Assembly: GCA_002633005.1 (NCBI GenBank)
Contig: NMRA01000517.1
Coordinates: forward strand, 253,064-309,279
Direction: 5' to 3'
DNA length: 56,216 bases
Source: Phoronis australis
Taxonomy: Eukaryota > Phoronida > Phoronidae
The first letter of the stretch is position 1. Every line of letters begins with the position of its first letter. The translations under genes were made by a program, and so were the position numbers. Below the pieces are notes generated by a model. It had not been told where the DNA came from, did not search any database, and was given only the letters and a program-made list of their open reading frames with translations. This document shows positions 1 through 10,671 of the stretch, in pieces.

Positions 1-302
1 AACGCAGTTGAGTTCTCTACTAACCTATCTTGCCGCAGAATACTCGCCGATGGAAAGTGGTGGCGACAATTGGTGAAAAATAGCACAAAACAAAAGTAGA
101 ATAGAACAGATTCGCACAGTAAGCTCAACGCAAAACCAAGTGGCGGGAAGCGCTTGCCTCCTAAAACGTCACTTCCGGAAAAGCGGACGAGTAATTAATA
201 AAATTACGAAAAGCTGTAATTAAGTGAAAAATATGTCTAGGATAACCAACCAACCTTATTTTAGCTCAAAATGACATGGAAAAAGGTTGCCTTCGCCTTT
301 AA
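1..302 (-). mobile_element. TTAA-flanked element, family B, terminal fragment (copy A)
   Basis: The last 300 bp before exon 1 match the end of element B (38015-38316) and the end of copy C (50396 onwards), ending in the same ..GGTTGCCTTCGCC-TTTAA terminus. The element continues beyond the window. TTAA target duplication with TTAAAGG termini fits Kolobok (known to carry THAP domains) or piggyBac-like elements. Strand is relative: this end corresponds to the right end of copy B. Confidence 0.75.
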
Positions 303-354
303 TAATTATTGTTCGTCAGATACTTGGGTTCATGTTCCACGAAATTCGTTCCAG

Positions 355-522
355 GTGTCGATATGCACCTGTTCAGTGCTAGACACCCAGTCCTGATATC
401 ACTGGACCATGTGCAAGAACTGTATGTAGTGCGGGACACTGACTGCGGGGTGGAATTTGGCGCCTCTACAACTGTAACGCGATTTATCGAGGCACTGAGT
501 GAAAGAGTGGATTTATACCCAC
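355..522 (+). CDS. Exon 1 (window numbering): FAD domain, first part
   Basis: The exon encodes about 56 residues beginning GVDMHLF. RHPVLIS, HVQELYVV and GVEFGASTT match the stretch of the XDH/AO FAD domain that reads '..P.L.S...I.EL..V....G..FGA..' in the family. The start is placed after the acceptor ttccag because the GVDM residues then align with the family G-I-E-M position. An upstream AG at 318-319 would add 12 residues that do not align. The exon ends in phase 1 at a GTGAGT donor that is duplicated 44 nt downstream. A TTAA-flanked transposon end lies only about 50 bp upstream, inside the same intron. Confidence 0.85.
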
Positions 523-614
523 GTGAGTGTTTTGACCAATAGCAATCAAGAACGATGTTGCAAGAAGTGAGTGTTTTGACCTATAGCAATCAAGAACGAT
601 ATAGCAATCAAGAA
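523..614 (+). repeat. Duplicated 5' splice site of intron 1
   Basis: The first 34 nt of the intron (523-556, starting GTGAGTGTTTTGACC) recur at 567-600 with one mismatch, period 44, followed by a partial third copy (601-614, atagcaatcaagaa). The second copy presents an identical GTGAGTG donor. Use of it would bring an in-frame TAG into the message. Confidence 0.85.
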
Positions 615-1104
615 GTGTGGGAGGATATGGACATATCGGGGAACTTCTTAACTTTTTCAGCTTGGCTCAAAAGTGGAATTAAAATGGTCATCTGAATGAG
701 GTCTGGATAATAAATGTAACCGGAGAGTAATGGTTTCACTTTATTATTTCATTACAAAAGATCAAAAAATTTGTAGACTCCAGTTTAGATTGTGAAATAG
801 AATTCTATCCATAAATTCTGTCTTGAAAATTATTCGCATGAAGGAAGACGCAATTTGCTCGTTTTGTAACGATTGAAAATGCATTTTGGGAGTGTGTTTT
901 GGACAAACAATTCTGAGTTGATCTTATTAAGCGTGATGTTATTAACAAGTCTGCTGGTTGCTATCTCGATATCCTCTCCTATGAAACAGTAATGTTTCGT
1001 CAGATTATCAAACTAGAGCTGCTACATGTGGGTTTGGTATATATAATACTAATTGCGTTTCTGACTCCGGGTTTCATAGATACTGACAAATGTAAAAACT
1101 AGAC
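615..1104. other. Intron 1, no recognised feature
   Basis: Plain AT-rich intron sequence before the mariner. I see no coding similarity or clear repeat. Confidence 0.6.
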
Positions 1105-2390
1105 TACGAGGGTCGTTCAATAAGTTCTCGGCCTCACTCAGAAAGCAGCGCGATAGCAACTAATTTTGTCTTTTGTTTTTCAATATAATCTCCCGTTACA
1201 TCAATACATTTCTTCCATCTGTGCTCCAGTTTTGCAATGCCTTCGTAAAAGGAATTTTTGTCGAACCCCTCAAAATACTCCTCCACTGCACTCACGATGT
1301 CATCATCACTCACATATTGACGTCCACGCAGGTAGGCCTTCAAATGTGGAGACAAATAAAAATAAGACGGGGCCAGGTCTGGAGAATAAGCAGGGTGCGG
1401 AAGGATTTCAAAGCCACATCTAGTTGCTTCAGACACCGCAACTTGGGCAGTATGGGCAGGTGCGTTGTCTTGAAGCAACAGCACTCTATCCCGAAACTTC
1501 CCGTGTCTCTTTTCCTCGATTGCTTTTTTGAGTTTTTCCAAAAGTGATGCTTAGTAATTCTCGGTAACAGTGTGTCCTCGTTGCAAGTAGTCGATCATCA
1601 GAATACCTTCCCTGTCCCAGAACACAAAGGCGCTAACTTTGCTGGCAGAGGCACCCAACTTGAACTTTCTCGGGCATGGGGAACCTAAGTGCTTCCATTG
1701 TTTACTTTGTTGTTTTGATTCCGGGTCAAAGTGGCGGACCCATGTCTCATCCTGGGTTACAAGTCTTCTGGAAAATTTGGCTGGATCCGCTTGGAATCTT
1801 CCTAGGAGTTCCTTTGAAATTTGCATTCGGCTCATTTTCTGATCCTGAGTTGACATTCTCGGCACCCATCGTGTACTCAGCTTACTCATGCCCAAATCTT
1901 CACTCAAAATTTTAGAGACGGACCCATTGATGATGCCAACAGTGTTTTCCAAATGTTGAAGAGCCATTCGCCTGTCTTTCATAACCATTGCATGAATTTT
2001 CTGCACATCTTCGCCGGAGCTCGATAATTTGAGACGTCCTGGTCGAGGGTCATCTTCAACGCATTCTCTACCCCTCTTGAAACAAGCTGACCACTTTTTT
2101 ACTGTGGAGTAGCTCGCGGAGTCTGTTCCAAGTGTTTTTCGCATCTCTTCATGAATATCTTTTGGTTTCATTCCTTTTTTACCCAAATACTTTATGACGG
2201 CTCTCGTCCCCGTTATCTCCATGCTGCTAAATGTGTTGTCGTCTGCTTTTTGAAGCAGTTGACCGTACTAATTCAGCGTGAACTCAATACTGACAGTTAT
2301 AAAAGATGAAATTTTACTGTGATGTGAAAAAATTTAACCTGCGTCCCTGTTTTCTTGTTAAGGCCGAGAACTTATTGAACGACCCTCGTA
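1105..2390 (-). mobile_element. mariner transposon, full length
   Basis: The element is bounded by TA dinucleotides and perfect 28-bp terminal inverted repeats (CGAGGGTCGTTCAATAAG.. at 1107 and its complement up to 2388). It carries one transposase gene on the minus strand that fills nearly the whole length; the TGA stop touches the left inverted repeat. Perfect repeats and very few coding lesions suggest a young insertion in intron 1, transcribed opposite to the host gene. Confidence 0.97.
1134..2222 (-). pseudogene. mariner transposase, one nonsense codon and a lost catalytic Asp
   Basis: The reading frame runs from 2222 to 1134 (about 361 codons, the usual mariner size) with a single in-frame TAA at 1551-1553, where the family has a second Tyr (..TVTENY-stop-ASLLEKLK..). 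The N-terminal half has helix-turn-helix features (STVKKWSACFKRGR). VTQDETWVRHFDPESKQQSK holds the first catalytic Asp, and LLQDNAPAHTA the second. The third Asp of the D,D34D triad, expected in the APSD motif, is Tyr (APSYFYL; TAT in place of GAT). The copy should therefore be catalytically dead for two independent reasons, though it remains mobilisable in trans through its intact ends. Confidence 0.95.
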
Positions 2391-2446
2391 TGTTTACTTT
2401 AAATGAGAAGTTGGGACAGTTTAGAAATGTACTTATTAACTGATGA

Positions 2447-2510
2447 GTGAGGTATTGTGTGATCATGTGCGTGAGTGCGTGAGGTATTGTGTGATCATGT
2501 GCGTGAGTGC
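2447..2510. repeat. Tandem duplication, 2 x 32 bp
   Basis: Two perfect copies of a 32-bp unit beginning gtgaggtattgtgtgatc lie side by side, 56 bp past the mariner. Confidence 0.9.
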
Positions 2511-2699
2511 GTGTATACTGTTCTTTTTCTGTTCTATGTTTCCAATATTTGTAATTTGAAGAGCCTAATTTTAAATAAATGATATCAGAAATTAAAACCT
2601 CACTAAGTTCAGTAAAATGTCATTCCAATATGAACACAGTAAGCGGTGTAGCATTGACCTACTTTGAAGAAGCTTTGAAGTTTTTATATGTTTAAAAAA

Positions 2700-2915
2700 C
2701 ATAAAATGTCTGTTCAGAGCTTAAACGTCTAAATATCCTTGAAAAGTCTGTTCAGAATTTCAACAAATAAATATCCTACAAATTTCTGTTCATACTTTAA
2801 ACATGTAGATATCCTACAATAACGTGTTTAAAGTTTAAACATTTAAATACCCTACAATTGTCTGTTCAGAGTTTAAACATATGAATATCCTACACAAATC
2901 TGTTCAGAATTTATC
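2700..2915. repeat. Degenerate tandem repeat, about 5 units of 45-50 bp
   Basis: Units share tctgttcagagtttaaac and aatatcctacaa, with drift between copies. They lie in intron 1. The rest of the intron to exon 2 (2916-3499) shows no recognised feature. Confidence 0.75.
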
Positions 2916-3499
2916 GAGGCTATAAAGCTGAGTGAAAACGAAAGACACGGAATTGTTTCTTCCTGTTTTATCCTGTGTTGAACTGTTTTGTGCTGTTTTG
3001 TACTGTAATAAAATGCAGACCTTGAGCCATCCAGGAATGTTCATGATGTTAATAGTTAAAAGTGGTCTGCTGGATTTCCTAGGTCTTCGGAGACATGTGG
3101 TCTTTTGATATTTATTACAGTAATTAAGCGCCCTGGGCGAAACGCGGACGAGTACGATAAATTCAATGAAGGTATAAATTTTTGGAAGTAGAAAAGATGA
3201 GCAATTTGATGTTTGAGTTCATGCCAATCTCCCATTCATTGAGTCACGTGACAACGTGTTTTAATGAACCTTAACAATAAAGATACAAAGCAAAATAACA
3301 ATATCAGTGCCTTGAATTTTTTATAAACATGTTTAATGTTCTGAATGACGGTGTTACAGTTTTCTAAATTGGCGTTTTGTTTTTGTTAAGCACATCACGT
3401 GGACGTTTCACATGAATCTGAATTGAGCTAAATTTGGACAGCGTCTCATATATCCTATAAAAGGAAAACGTGTGTTAATTCATTTTCTTTATTTTTTAG

Positions 3500-3576
3500 C
3501 TGAAAGAACAAGATTTTTCAAAGGAATTTTAGTTCTGATGAAGCGTTTCGCTAGCAAGCAGATACGAAATACGGCG
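3500..3576 (+). CDS. Exon 2: FAD domain
   Basis: The acceptor is tttttag and the donor gtacgt. Phase 1 from exon 1 is completed by the first two bases and the exon ends in phase 0. The peptide ERTRFFKG..KRFASKQIRNTA corresponds to the family segment '..EK...F.G.L..LRWFAG.QVRNVA', the helix leading into the FAD pyrophosphate-binding loop. It is too short (25 complete codons) to stand out as an open frame and was found by searching for a phase-compatible continuation of exon 1. Intron 1 in front of it is nearly 3 kb and holds a mariner. Confidence 0.85.
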
Positions 3577-4594
3577 GTACGTATGTCTAAAAAGAGTTCA
3601 GTCATAAGGGTTGCTGTAGAGTGACTATTGTTTAATGCATGGACATACTATTACTATACTGTTGCGGTCTGTTTATGTATATAGCTCCAGTAGTTGAAGT
3701 GATGTTTCTGTAAACTATTACCCTGTGTCACACGCTATGACCAGTATCTTCGATTTAATGTTATGACGTCTTACAACGATCGACTTATGAAATTAGACAA
3801 GAGTCACAACTGTAAACATTGGTTTTAACCTACGTAAGGGATCTCATAGGTGTCAAGCCATATATTCTTGCACTGGACAAATATTGTCGCCAGGCATATA
3901 TTGTCTCCCTCTAGTGGACAATAGGTGCTCCCACAATGTTACAACACAACATACTGTCGCCTGGTCGATGATGACTGCAAAACTTGTTGCATTGGACACA
4001 TTATTATTATTGTTGTTATTGTTATGCGTCCACATATGTATAATATGTGGTTGCATTCGACAAACGTTATGTGGTTATATCAGTGTGATCGTAAGCTGAA
4101 TGTCGCGCTAAATGACGTTTATGAGAGTTAGTGAAAACACAATTCTTGTACAATAACTTGACAGGTTTCTATTAACTTATTATTTTAGGATAATTTCAAA
4201 ATATCCTGACGTCAGAATCTGTCTGAGGTGTAACTGCTTAAAAGACTTTGGTTCGGAGGGAAATTTATTTGAAATTCATGTGGTAAAATTACCTCATTCG
4301 TCACAGTTTCTGTCCTCACGTCTCACTTGGTATATAGACAAGACCGGCAGTCAGCTCCATACACGTGTCAATGGACACCGTAAAACTGTCCGCGGCGATT
4401 CCTTGTTTCTGGTAGTCACACATTTAACGTCACACGACCACATCAGTGATAACCCCATGGTCTGTGTACTGATGGACAGTCTTGGTAACACCCACACCGG
4501 GAGATTTAAAGAAATATCAATGAAAACGGCTGTCCTAATGTGCCACCGATCACGCCACTCTCATGTGTACTTTTAAACAGGTTGGTGTAAGAAT
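3577..4594. other. Intron 2, first kilobase, no recognised feature
   Basis: Only short chance frames and a small ATT/GTT-rich microsatellite (about 3998-4025) are visible. Confidence 0.6.
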
Positions 4595-4609
4595 GCCTTT
4601 GTCGCCATT

Positions 4610-5066
4610 TGTCTCCATACGCCCTGATGATGGACCGTATGACTGAGTATCAATTTGTCTCCATACGCCCTGATGATGGACCGTATGACAGAATCAATTT
4701 GTCTACATACGCCCTGATAATGGGCCGCATGACTGAGTATCAATTTGTCTCCATACGCCCTGATAATGGGCCACATGACTGAGTATCAATTTGTCTCCAT
4801 ACGCCCTGATAATGGGCCACATGACTGAGAATCAATTTGTCTCCATACGCCCTGATAATGGGCCGCATGACTGAGAATCAATTTGTCTCCATACGCCCTG
4901 ATGATGAGCCGCATGACTGAGTTTCAGTTTGTCTCCATACGCCCTGATAATGGGCCACATGACTGAGTTTCAATTTGTCTCCATACGCCCTGATGATGAG
5001 CCGCATGACTGAGTTTCAATTTGTCTCCATACGCCCTGATAATGGGCCGCATGACTGAGCATCAAT
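4610..5066. repeat. Minisatellite, about 10 units of 46 bp
   Basis: The unit carries catacgccctgataatggg, then a short segment ending catgactgag, then caatttgtct. Copies start near 4616 and repeat every 44-46 bp with few changes. It lies in intron 2, 340 bp before exon 3. Confidence 0.95.
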
Positions 5067-5403
5067 TGCAAAACGTTATCACCATTGTGATAAAACATTA
5101 AATGTGTTAAAATTTTGATAACCACGGCATTCGTGTGATGTTTGGTATACAGGGCGAACTACTTATATTGGGGTGTTGGATAAACAGGTCAGGTTACCAT
5201 GTTGATGTTGTGTAAGCACACTGGACTACCCTTGGGATTGTGCATGGGTAATAAAAGCACAGGCAGAAACGGAGGGTGGGGCTGTGAAGGCCTGCACTTA
5301 ATATCGTGTTAGATGAGAAAGTATTTTGCTTTGAAAAAGCGGAATTGGCACTGGAACATTGGTGTTTTTTGGTGAAATGTAATTGATTTCTATTACATTT
5401 CAG

Positions 5404-5506
5404 ACAATAGGCGGCAGTGTCATCTCTGCCTTGAGAGGGTTCTCCAAGTCTGACGTCATTACCTGTCTAGCAGGCTGTAACTGTTCAGTTTTATTTCAGC
5501 ACAAAG
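5404..5506 (+). CDS. Exon 3: FAD-binding loop (divergent)
   Basis: The acceptor is tttcag, the donor g|gtactg, and the phases are 0 in and 1 out. The exon starts TIGGSVISALRGFSKSDV, which aligns with the family's conserved FAD pyrophosphate loop (GGN-I-x-x-x-x-P-x-SDLNP). GG and the late SD are kept, but the Asn is Ser, the Pro-x-Ser-Asp-Leu-Asn-Pro core is altered, and there appears to be one extra residue. The rest, ITCLAGCNCSVLFQHK, matches the following strand. The frame is open and flanking phases fit, so I read this as a real but divergent exon, not a relic. Confidence 0.8.
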
Positions 5507-6009
5507 GTACTGTCTGTAGCGCTCCCTGTATTTCCATCATTTTGTCGTTTAACAAATCTCAATACACCAACAGTAGTTTAACAAATCTCAACACACCAAC
5601 AGTCGATGTTTTTTTGTCAAAATTGTAGTTTTAGTGTGCAGCACTCATTTCAAACTCTTAATTATAATCCAGCAATGCTTGCTTAGTTAAATATGCATTT
5701 GGTTCTTTGTGCCTGGATAAAACAAAAATTGAATGAGGCATTTTAATTCAACAATTTGTGCCTCGCTATACTTTTCGTCATGATAGGAATACATTTCCGT
5801 TACCAACAGTCACATGGAAATCCTCCGCCACTCAAGGGAACGCTTCAGAGTCTATTGGGGTTGGAAACCCTAAAATTGTGGATTCCAAAATGACGTACAT
5901 GTATGTGACCCGAGCTATTGTTTTGATGAGCGCGATATTGTTTCAACTCCAAAACGTTTTCATTAAGAAGTCAACATCGACAGCTAAACATGGGCGAAAT
6001 GCAACCTTT

Positions 6010-6400
6010 CAACATAACTGTAAACGTGATACCTGACACCTGGTCACCTGACACTTTCACCATAACTCTACGCCTGACTCCTTGGTCCTGGTCACCTGTC
6101 ACTTCCATTGCACTTAACTCTGCACATGACACTTTACAGTCACCTTACACTTTCAAGACAGCTCTATACCTGACACCTTACGGTCGCTTGAGACACTTAT
6201 CATAACTCTACATATGACATCTTACACTCACCTGATACGTTCAACACAGCTCTACACCTGACAGCTTGGTCGCTTGAGACTTTCAACATGACACCTTACC
6301 CCTGGTTACCTGAGATTTTTAACATAACTCTACCCCTGACATCTTGCTCCTGGTCAATTGGGATTTTCAACGTAACTGGCCCACCTGACACTTTCCGCTC
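6010..6400. repeat. Degenerate repeat cluster in intron 3
   Basis: Many imperfect copies of cctgacacctt, ggtcacctgacactt and aacataactctac alternate at irregular spacing. It looks like an old, shuffled minisatellite. Confidence 0.7.
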
Positions 6401-6709
6401 AACTTCGTGACTTACGTAAACAATGTTTATCGAACTACAGGAATGCAGTTACGTGTACATACGCCACTTGACAAATAACGTCCACACTTGGTCTTGCAGT
6501 TTCGCTGGACGAAGACACAAGAATATATCTAAACAATTCTTTGCAAAAATGTTTATCTTGTCTGTCGGGTGCCATTTTTCACTTCCTGTATTTCAGCTTC
6601 TTGAGAAATATTTGCATTTAGAGTGCGAGTATTATTTGTGATAAAACGACAATCTTGCAGTAATAAGTAATTCATATCGCCTATCATTATATTGCCGAAT
6701 TGTTTTAAT

Positions 6710-6862
6710 TTATTTGGCTTTATATTATTATTTATTATCATTATTACTATGATTTATTACTATGATTATTATTGTATTATTACGGTTATGGTTGTTACTT
6801 GGTTAATAATTATATTATTATCATGTTGGCGAATTACTATTATTATTATTGTGTTGATTAAC
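6710..6862. repeat. AT-rich ATT microsatellite before exon 4
   Basis: Runs of attatt/attact/gattatt cover about 150 bp and end roughly 25 bp before the acceptor of exon 4. Confidence 0.85.
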
Positions 6863-6884
6863 CTTTTTATCAATGAATATTTAG

Positions 6885-7009
6885 ATAGATCCATGGAAAC
6901 AGTTCTATTGGACGCCGATCTATTGGATAACACCAACGTCACGAACATCAACCGTCTGACTGATGACGTCACCTTGTTGGTGAAGATAACAGTACCATTT
7001 TCAAACAAG
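6885..7009 (+). CDS. Exon 4: FAD domain
   Basis: The acceptor is atatttag and the donor gtaact, with phases 1 in and 0 out. The peptide runs DRSMETVLLDADLL and ends DDVTLLVKITVPFSNK. The end matches the family pattern 'E-x-L-x-x-I-x-I-P' that closes this subdomain. The stretch equivalent to 'F-F-x-G-Y-R' is replaced by an Asn/Thr-rich insert and is poorly conserved. An AT-rich microsatellite abuts the acceptor upstream. Confidence 0.8.
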
Positions 7010-8540
7010 GTAACTTTTTAATTCTCTTCACATTATAGGCTATCTCAATCTTAATGTTATGACTAACAAATGGTTTACTTTAAAACTGAAAAAAGACGCT
7101 TTTAAAATCTGACTTAGAGTATGAATTGCTTCAAACCACACAGGATGTTACTAGTGAATACATGTAATGTAAAAATATTGGAATTTTTGGATTAGAAAAT
7201 TATGAAGCAAATATTGCTTAGGAAATAATTTTGGTGAACCAGGGTTCCGTGAATAACTTTTCCGTATTTGAATATTGGCCTATTATTGTTTTACAAGGGA
7301 GCAAATTAAATTTCATATATAAACTACAAGTTACCCTTGTAATCAAACTGACTGGTGCATATGGATTGCTTGCAATGTATTCGTCTAGGTCGTCAGTTGG
7401 CTTGGGTTGGGAACTACAAAAGTAATCATGTTTTCTGTTTTTTGTATCTTATTTGCAAGACAAAGATAATGAAAACATAGTTGTGGACACTCCAAATGAA
7501 ACAGCAGAACACTTGAGTCTAGGGTATTAAGAAGTGTCCAGCGAATGACCCAAGAACATCAGCTATTTTTCTCATTGTTTAAAGGTGTACGTGTATTGGA
7601 ACGTGAAATATGGGTATTTAGTCTGGGAAAGCACGAAAATAGGGATCAACACATTAACACAACAGCGTCAGTATGTAAATGTCGCGTGTGTGAAAAAGCA
7701 GGACAACTCCGCCAAAAAGGACTCTTGGCCAGTATGTGTACAAAATTTAGTTCTGTTACGTTTAAATGGAGAGAACCACTTGTCTAATATGAAGGTTATT
7801 AACACCGAAGATGCACGGTTGCAGAAACATGGCGTTACTTTGACATGTTAAGTAGACTGTTTAGGGTCCCTTTCAATTGATCGCTTGATACAAAGGTTAC
7901 TTAAGCTCACGCTTGAGAAAACGCAAAACTTAAGTTATATCAAGTCTATCTACGTTCTTCAACAAGTCGCCACGACTTTTGATCACCTGGTAGGTTAGCC
8001 AATAGACAGCTCTTAAACAAAGCTGAAGGTCCACCCAAGTGCCTTTCACCACTTGGTGAAATGGATATAAACCAAAAGAATGAGAAGAAAATTCTTGTTC
8101 ACTGTGTTAGTATTAACCAAATCAAATTCCCTTGACACGTTTAGAAAACTGCAAAGGTCTTACCGATTATATTTTACCTCTTTTTTGACTTCCTCTAACA
8201 ACGACAAATCAAATCGCCTGCCATCTTCTAATCTCAGTTTTTAATCTAATGACGTAAACAAATGAGCTTAACGACAAGCAATGAGCGAAGTGAATGCTCT
8301 AGTTCACGAGCACACTGTTAGGTAAAAAATAAAAATGACTGAGTAACACTGAAGCGAGAAGTAAAAAGTTGAATTTCCGAGTAAGTTCTTTTGAAGAGAT
8401 TGATTTGCGAGCAGTTACATGTATAGTCGACGTGTTATTTCTACAGATAAACGTGGGTGGAAGACCGTCTCCGCTGTTGTTGTTTTTACCCGTGCGTTAC
8501 TGAGGAGTTGCGAGGAAAGTCAGCGGGCTAAGACCCGCCT
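7010..8540. other. Intron 4, first part, no recognised feature
   Basis: The stretch is non-coding in appearance. A short palindrome around 8040-8055 (caccacttggtg type) is the only structure noted. Confidence 0.55.
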
Positions 8541-8550
8541 TTTTCAGAAA

Positions 8551-8900
8551 TGAGAAGATGCGTTTGTGGAGGCTGTAGTTCCAGCAACTTGACTGAGAGC
8601 GTTTCTGTATTCAAATTTCCTAAATAAGTAAAAGTTGCTCTGAAATAGCATAAGTTTGTGCTCCGCACTAGAGTGTGGAACATGAGATTCAGTCGGGAGC
8701 CACACTTTGTTCAGCACATTTCAAGGAATGGTGTTTCGACCTAACACAAAAGCGGCGTTAGGATGAATGACTCGTCAGGTTGTAAGTTTATTTGAAAATT
8801 TGGTAAATAACAAACAAACTGCTTCCATTTTAGGGCGAGTGACGCCAGGCCCTCGACCTCGCCTTAGATCGGGTGCTACGATACGTAGGCTTATGCTTTG
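8551..8900 (+). pseudogene. Broken THAP-domain sequence
   Basis: Starting at 8551 the frame reads MRRCVCGGCSSS..ESVSVFKFPK and then hits stops. About 80 bp later, one frame over, comes LCSAHFKEWCFDL. VSVxKFPK and LCSxHFxxxCF, with N-terminal cysteines, are hallmarks of the THAP zinc-binding (C2CH) DNA-binding domain found in host factors and in P-element/Kolobok-type transposases. At least two stops and one frameshift break it. A possible intron (GT near 8781 to TTTTAG near 8832) separates it from GRVTPGPRPRLRS. Probably a transposon relic in intron 4. Confidence 0.7.
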
Positions 8901-8930
8901 TGTTTAGACCGTGCTCCTTCCATCGTGGCA

Positions 8931-9660
8931 ATAGTGAATACGAACGACCCAGGTTTACTGGGGCGTTTGTGTGGGATTATGAAGTATCAATTTTTGACCA
9001 CCCCTTGGTTCAGTTGGTTGTAGCTCACATACGTTTGCAGCATTTCTCGTGCAAGTGGGTCGAGTTCATACTGCCTCAAAGTCGACGAAAGTTAGCTAAG
9101 TAGGAAATCGAATTCATTGTCTGGTTCGTCAAGTACTTGAATGTGATTCCTCTCTGTCTTTATAATAATTTTCCAATCATCGATCAAAATCATCCTAGTC
9201 TTCTAAAGCTGGTGTGTTCCGCCATTGCAATTGATTGTCAAGTCACGTCTTCCACCCGTTACATCATTTGGCGGGAAACTCGGAAATAACTAATTTTTCT
9301 TCAAAAATCAAGAAATGTAACTATTTGGCATAAGAAGTACTTACTTAGATTTTATATTATTCATTTTATGTTAGCTAACTGAAACCTCAAAAACCGAGAA
9401 TATGCACGATGGGAACTCTTTAATATTAAAAGTACAATTCGAGTGTGATGTATATATGACTTAATTCTGCACTTTCACTGATACTTGTACTGTGCGGACT
9501 TCCAACTCTGTTTAAGTGTTGGTTTACCCACTATTGCTCGGTATGTCGTTACCAAACTATCTGTTTGCCCGAAGAGAACATCAGTGTAGTTAGTTACACA
9601 TGCAATACCGCTAGTTGAATTTTCTTCAACATCCGTGAACTTTTTTGACTGAAGCAATCC
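8931..9660. other. Intron 4, later part, no recognised feature
   Basis: No coding similarity or repeat was recognised. A TTTGGCGGGAAA at about 9270 looks like an E2F site but has no promoter context. Confidence 0.5.
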
Positions 9661-9663
9661 AGC

Positions 9664-9970
9664 CTGAGGATATGTGTTTCCAAAATCCAGCAAGGATATT
9701 CTGAATTGTGCTTCCAGACTCGGCAAGGATATTGTGATTTATGTTCGCAGACGCAGCGAGGATATTGTGATTTGTGGTCCCATACTCAGCAAGGATATTG
9801 TGATTTGTGTTCCCAGACTCAGCGAAGATATTGTGACTTGTGTTCCCAGACTCAGCGAGGATATTGTGACTTGTGTTCCCAGACTCAGCGAGGATATTGT
9901 GACTTGTGTTCCCAGACTCAGCGAGGATATTGTGATATGTGTTTCCCAGTCTCAGCAAGTATGATTGTGT
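9664..9970. repeat. Minisatellite, about 9 units of 33 bp, ending beside exon 5
   Basis: The unit is built from gttcccagactcagcg and aggatattgtgactt. The final unit (gtttcccagtctcagcaag) grades into the polypyrimidine tract and acceptor of exon 5 at 9985. The period, a multiple of three, keeps several frames open and creates spurious open frames on both strands. Confidence 0.95.
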
Positions 9971-9985
9971 TTTTGTATTTTTCAG

Positions 9986-10318
9986 AATGAGTACTTCTTC
10001 ACGTACAAACAATCAGAGAGATCTACCGCAGACTTTGCAGTAGTCAATGCGGCCATGACCGTATGTTTCCGCGAATCCTCACGTGAGATCGACTGTCTCC
10101 GCTTGGCCTATGGTGGTGTGGGACAGCAAACGTTCATATCCAAGAAATCGTCTAATTTTTTTGGGAAGAGCTGGGACGAGTTACTTGTTGATAAAGTCAA
10201 TAAAGCTATTATAGATGAAATCGTGGGCCTGGGACTCAAACGAGATGACTACCAGCTTGTTCTTGTGGCTAGTTTGTTCTTCAGGTTTTATATGCAGGTT
10301 TCTAACACCTTTTGCTCG
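9986..10318 (+). CDS. Exon 5: C-terminal FAD subdomain
   Basis: This is the longest exon (111 codons), phase 0 at both ends, with acceptor tttttcag and donor gtaagt. It contains EYFFTYKQSERSTADFAVVN, equivalent to family '..S..F.Q..RR.DDIA.V.', then CLRLAYGGVG, equivalent to 'L.YGGM', and VASLFFRFYMQVSNTF, equivalent to 'L.FFFKF...V'. These belong to the CO-dehydrogenase-flavoprotein-like C-terminal domain. The minisatellite at 9664-9970 runs almost into its acceptor. Confidence 0.95.
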
Positions 10319-10481
10319 GTAAGTGCTCCCATCCGTTCAGTTAATTACTTTAATTTTGAATTCATCAACAAATACTTTGCTAAACACCAGAGTTTAGATT
10401 TTCGAAAAGTTTGGAAGTCTACATTTTAGTTCTTACTTCTCATTAATTGTTTAAATGAGATATATGTGGTTCCACATTCAG

Positions 10482-10671
10482 CATGATTACAAAGACACAT
10501 CGTCGTTCAGCAAGACTTCGCAGTTGCCGTCTCGTGCAACACAACTTTTTGAAGACGCTCCAAATTCACAGCCTGACACCGATCCTGTTGGTCGCCCACT
10601 TGCTCACAAAGCATCCATCCAGCACGCGACCGGAGAGGCCATATTTGTCGATGATACAATTGTTGCCCCAA
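10482..10671 (+). CDS. Exon 6: linker and start of Moco domain
   Basis: The exon begins HDYKDTSSFSKTSQ. A variable linker is followed by DPVGRPLAHKASIQHATGEA and IFVDD, matching the family 'VG.P..H..A..QA.GEA.Y.DD' at the start of the Moco domain. The acceptor is cattcag. The exon ends in phase 1 at the unusual donor GTTCGT, chosen because the junction codon then makes Asn, giving the family NEL motif with exon 7. The frame downstream of the donor stays open briefly and would otherwise mislead. Confidence 0.9.

Noticed and set aside
1166-1915. Plus-strand frames inside the mariner
   Set aside because: Shadow frames opposite the transposase gene.
9265-9280. E2F-type site TTTGGCGGGAAA
   Set aside because: No promoter or first exon nearby; a single 12-bp match is not enough.
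9626-10012. 128-codon minus-strand frame with NTSHNILAESG repeats
   Set aside because: Product of the 33-bp minisatellite; 33 is a multiple of three.
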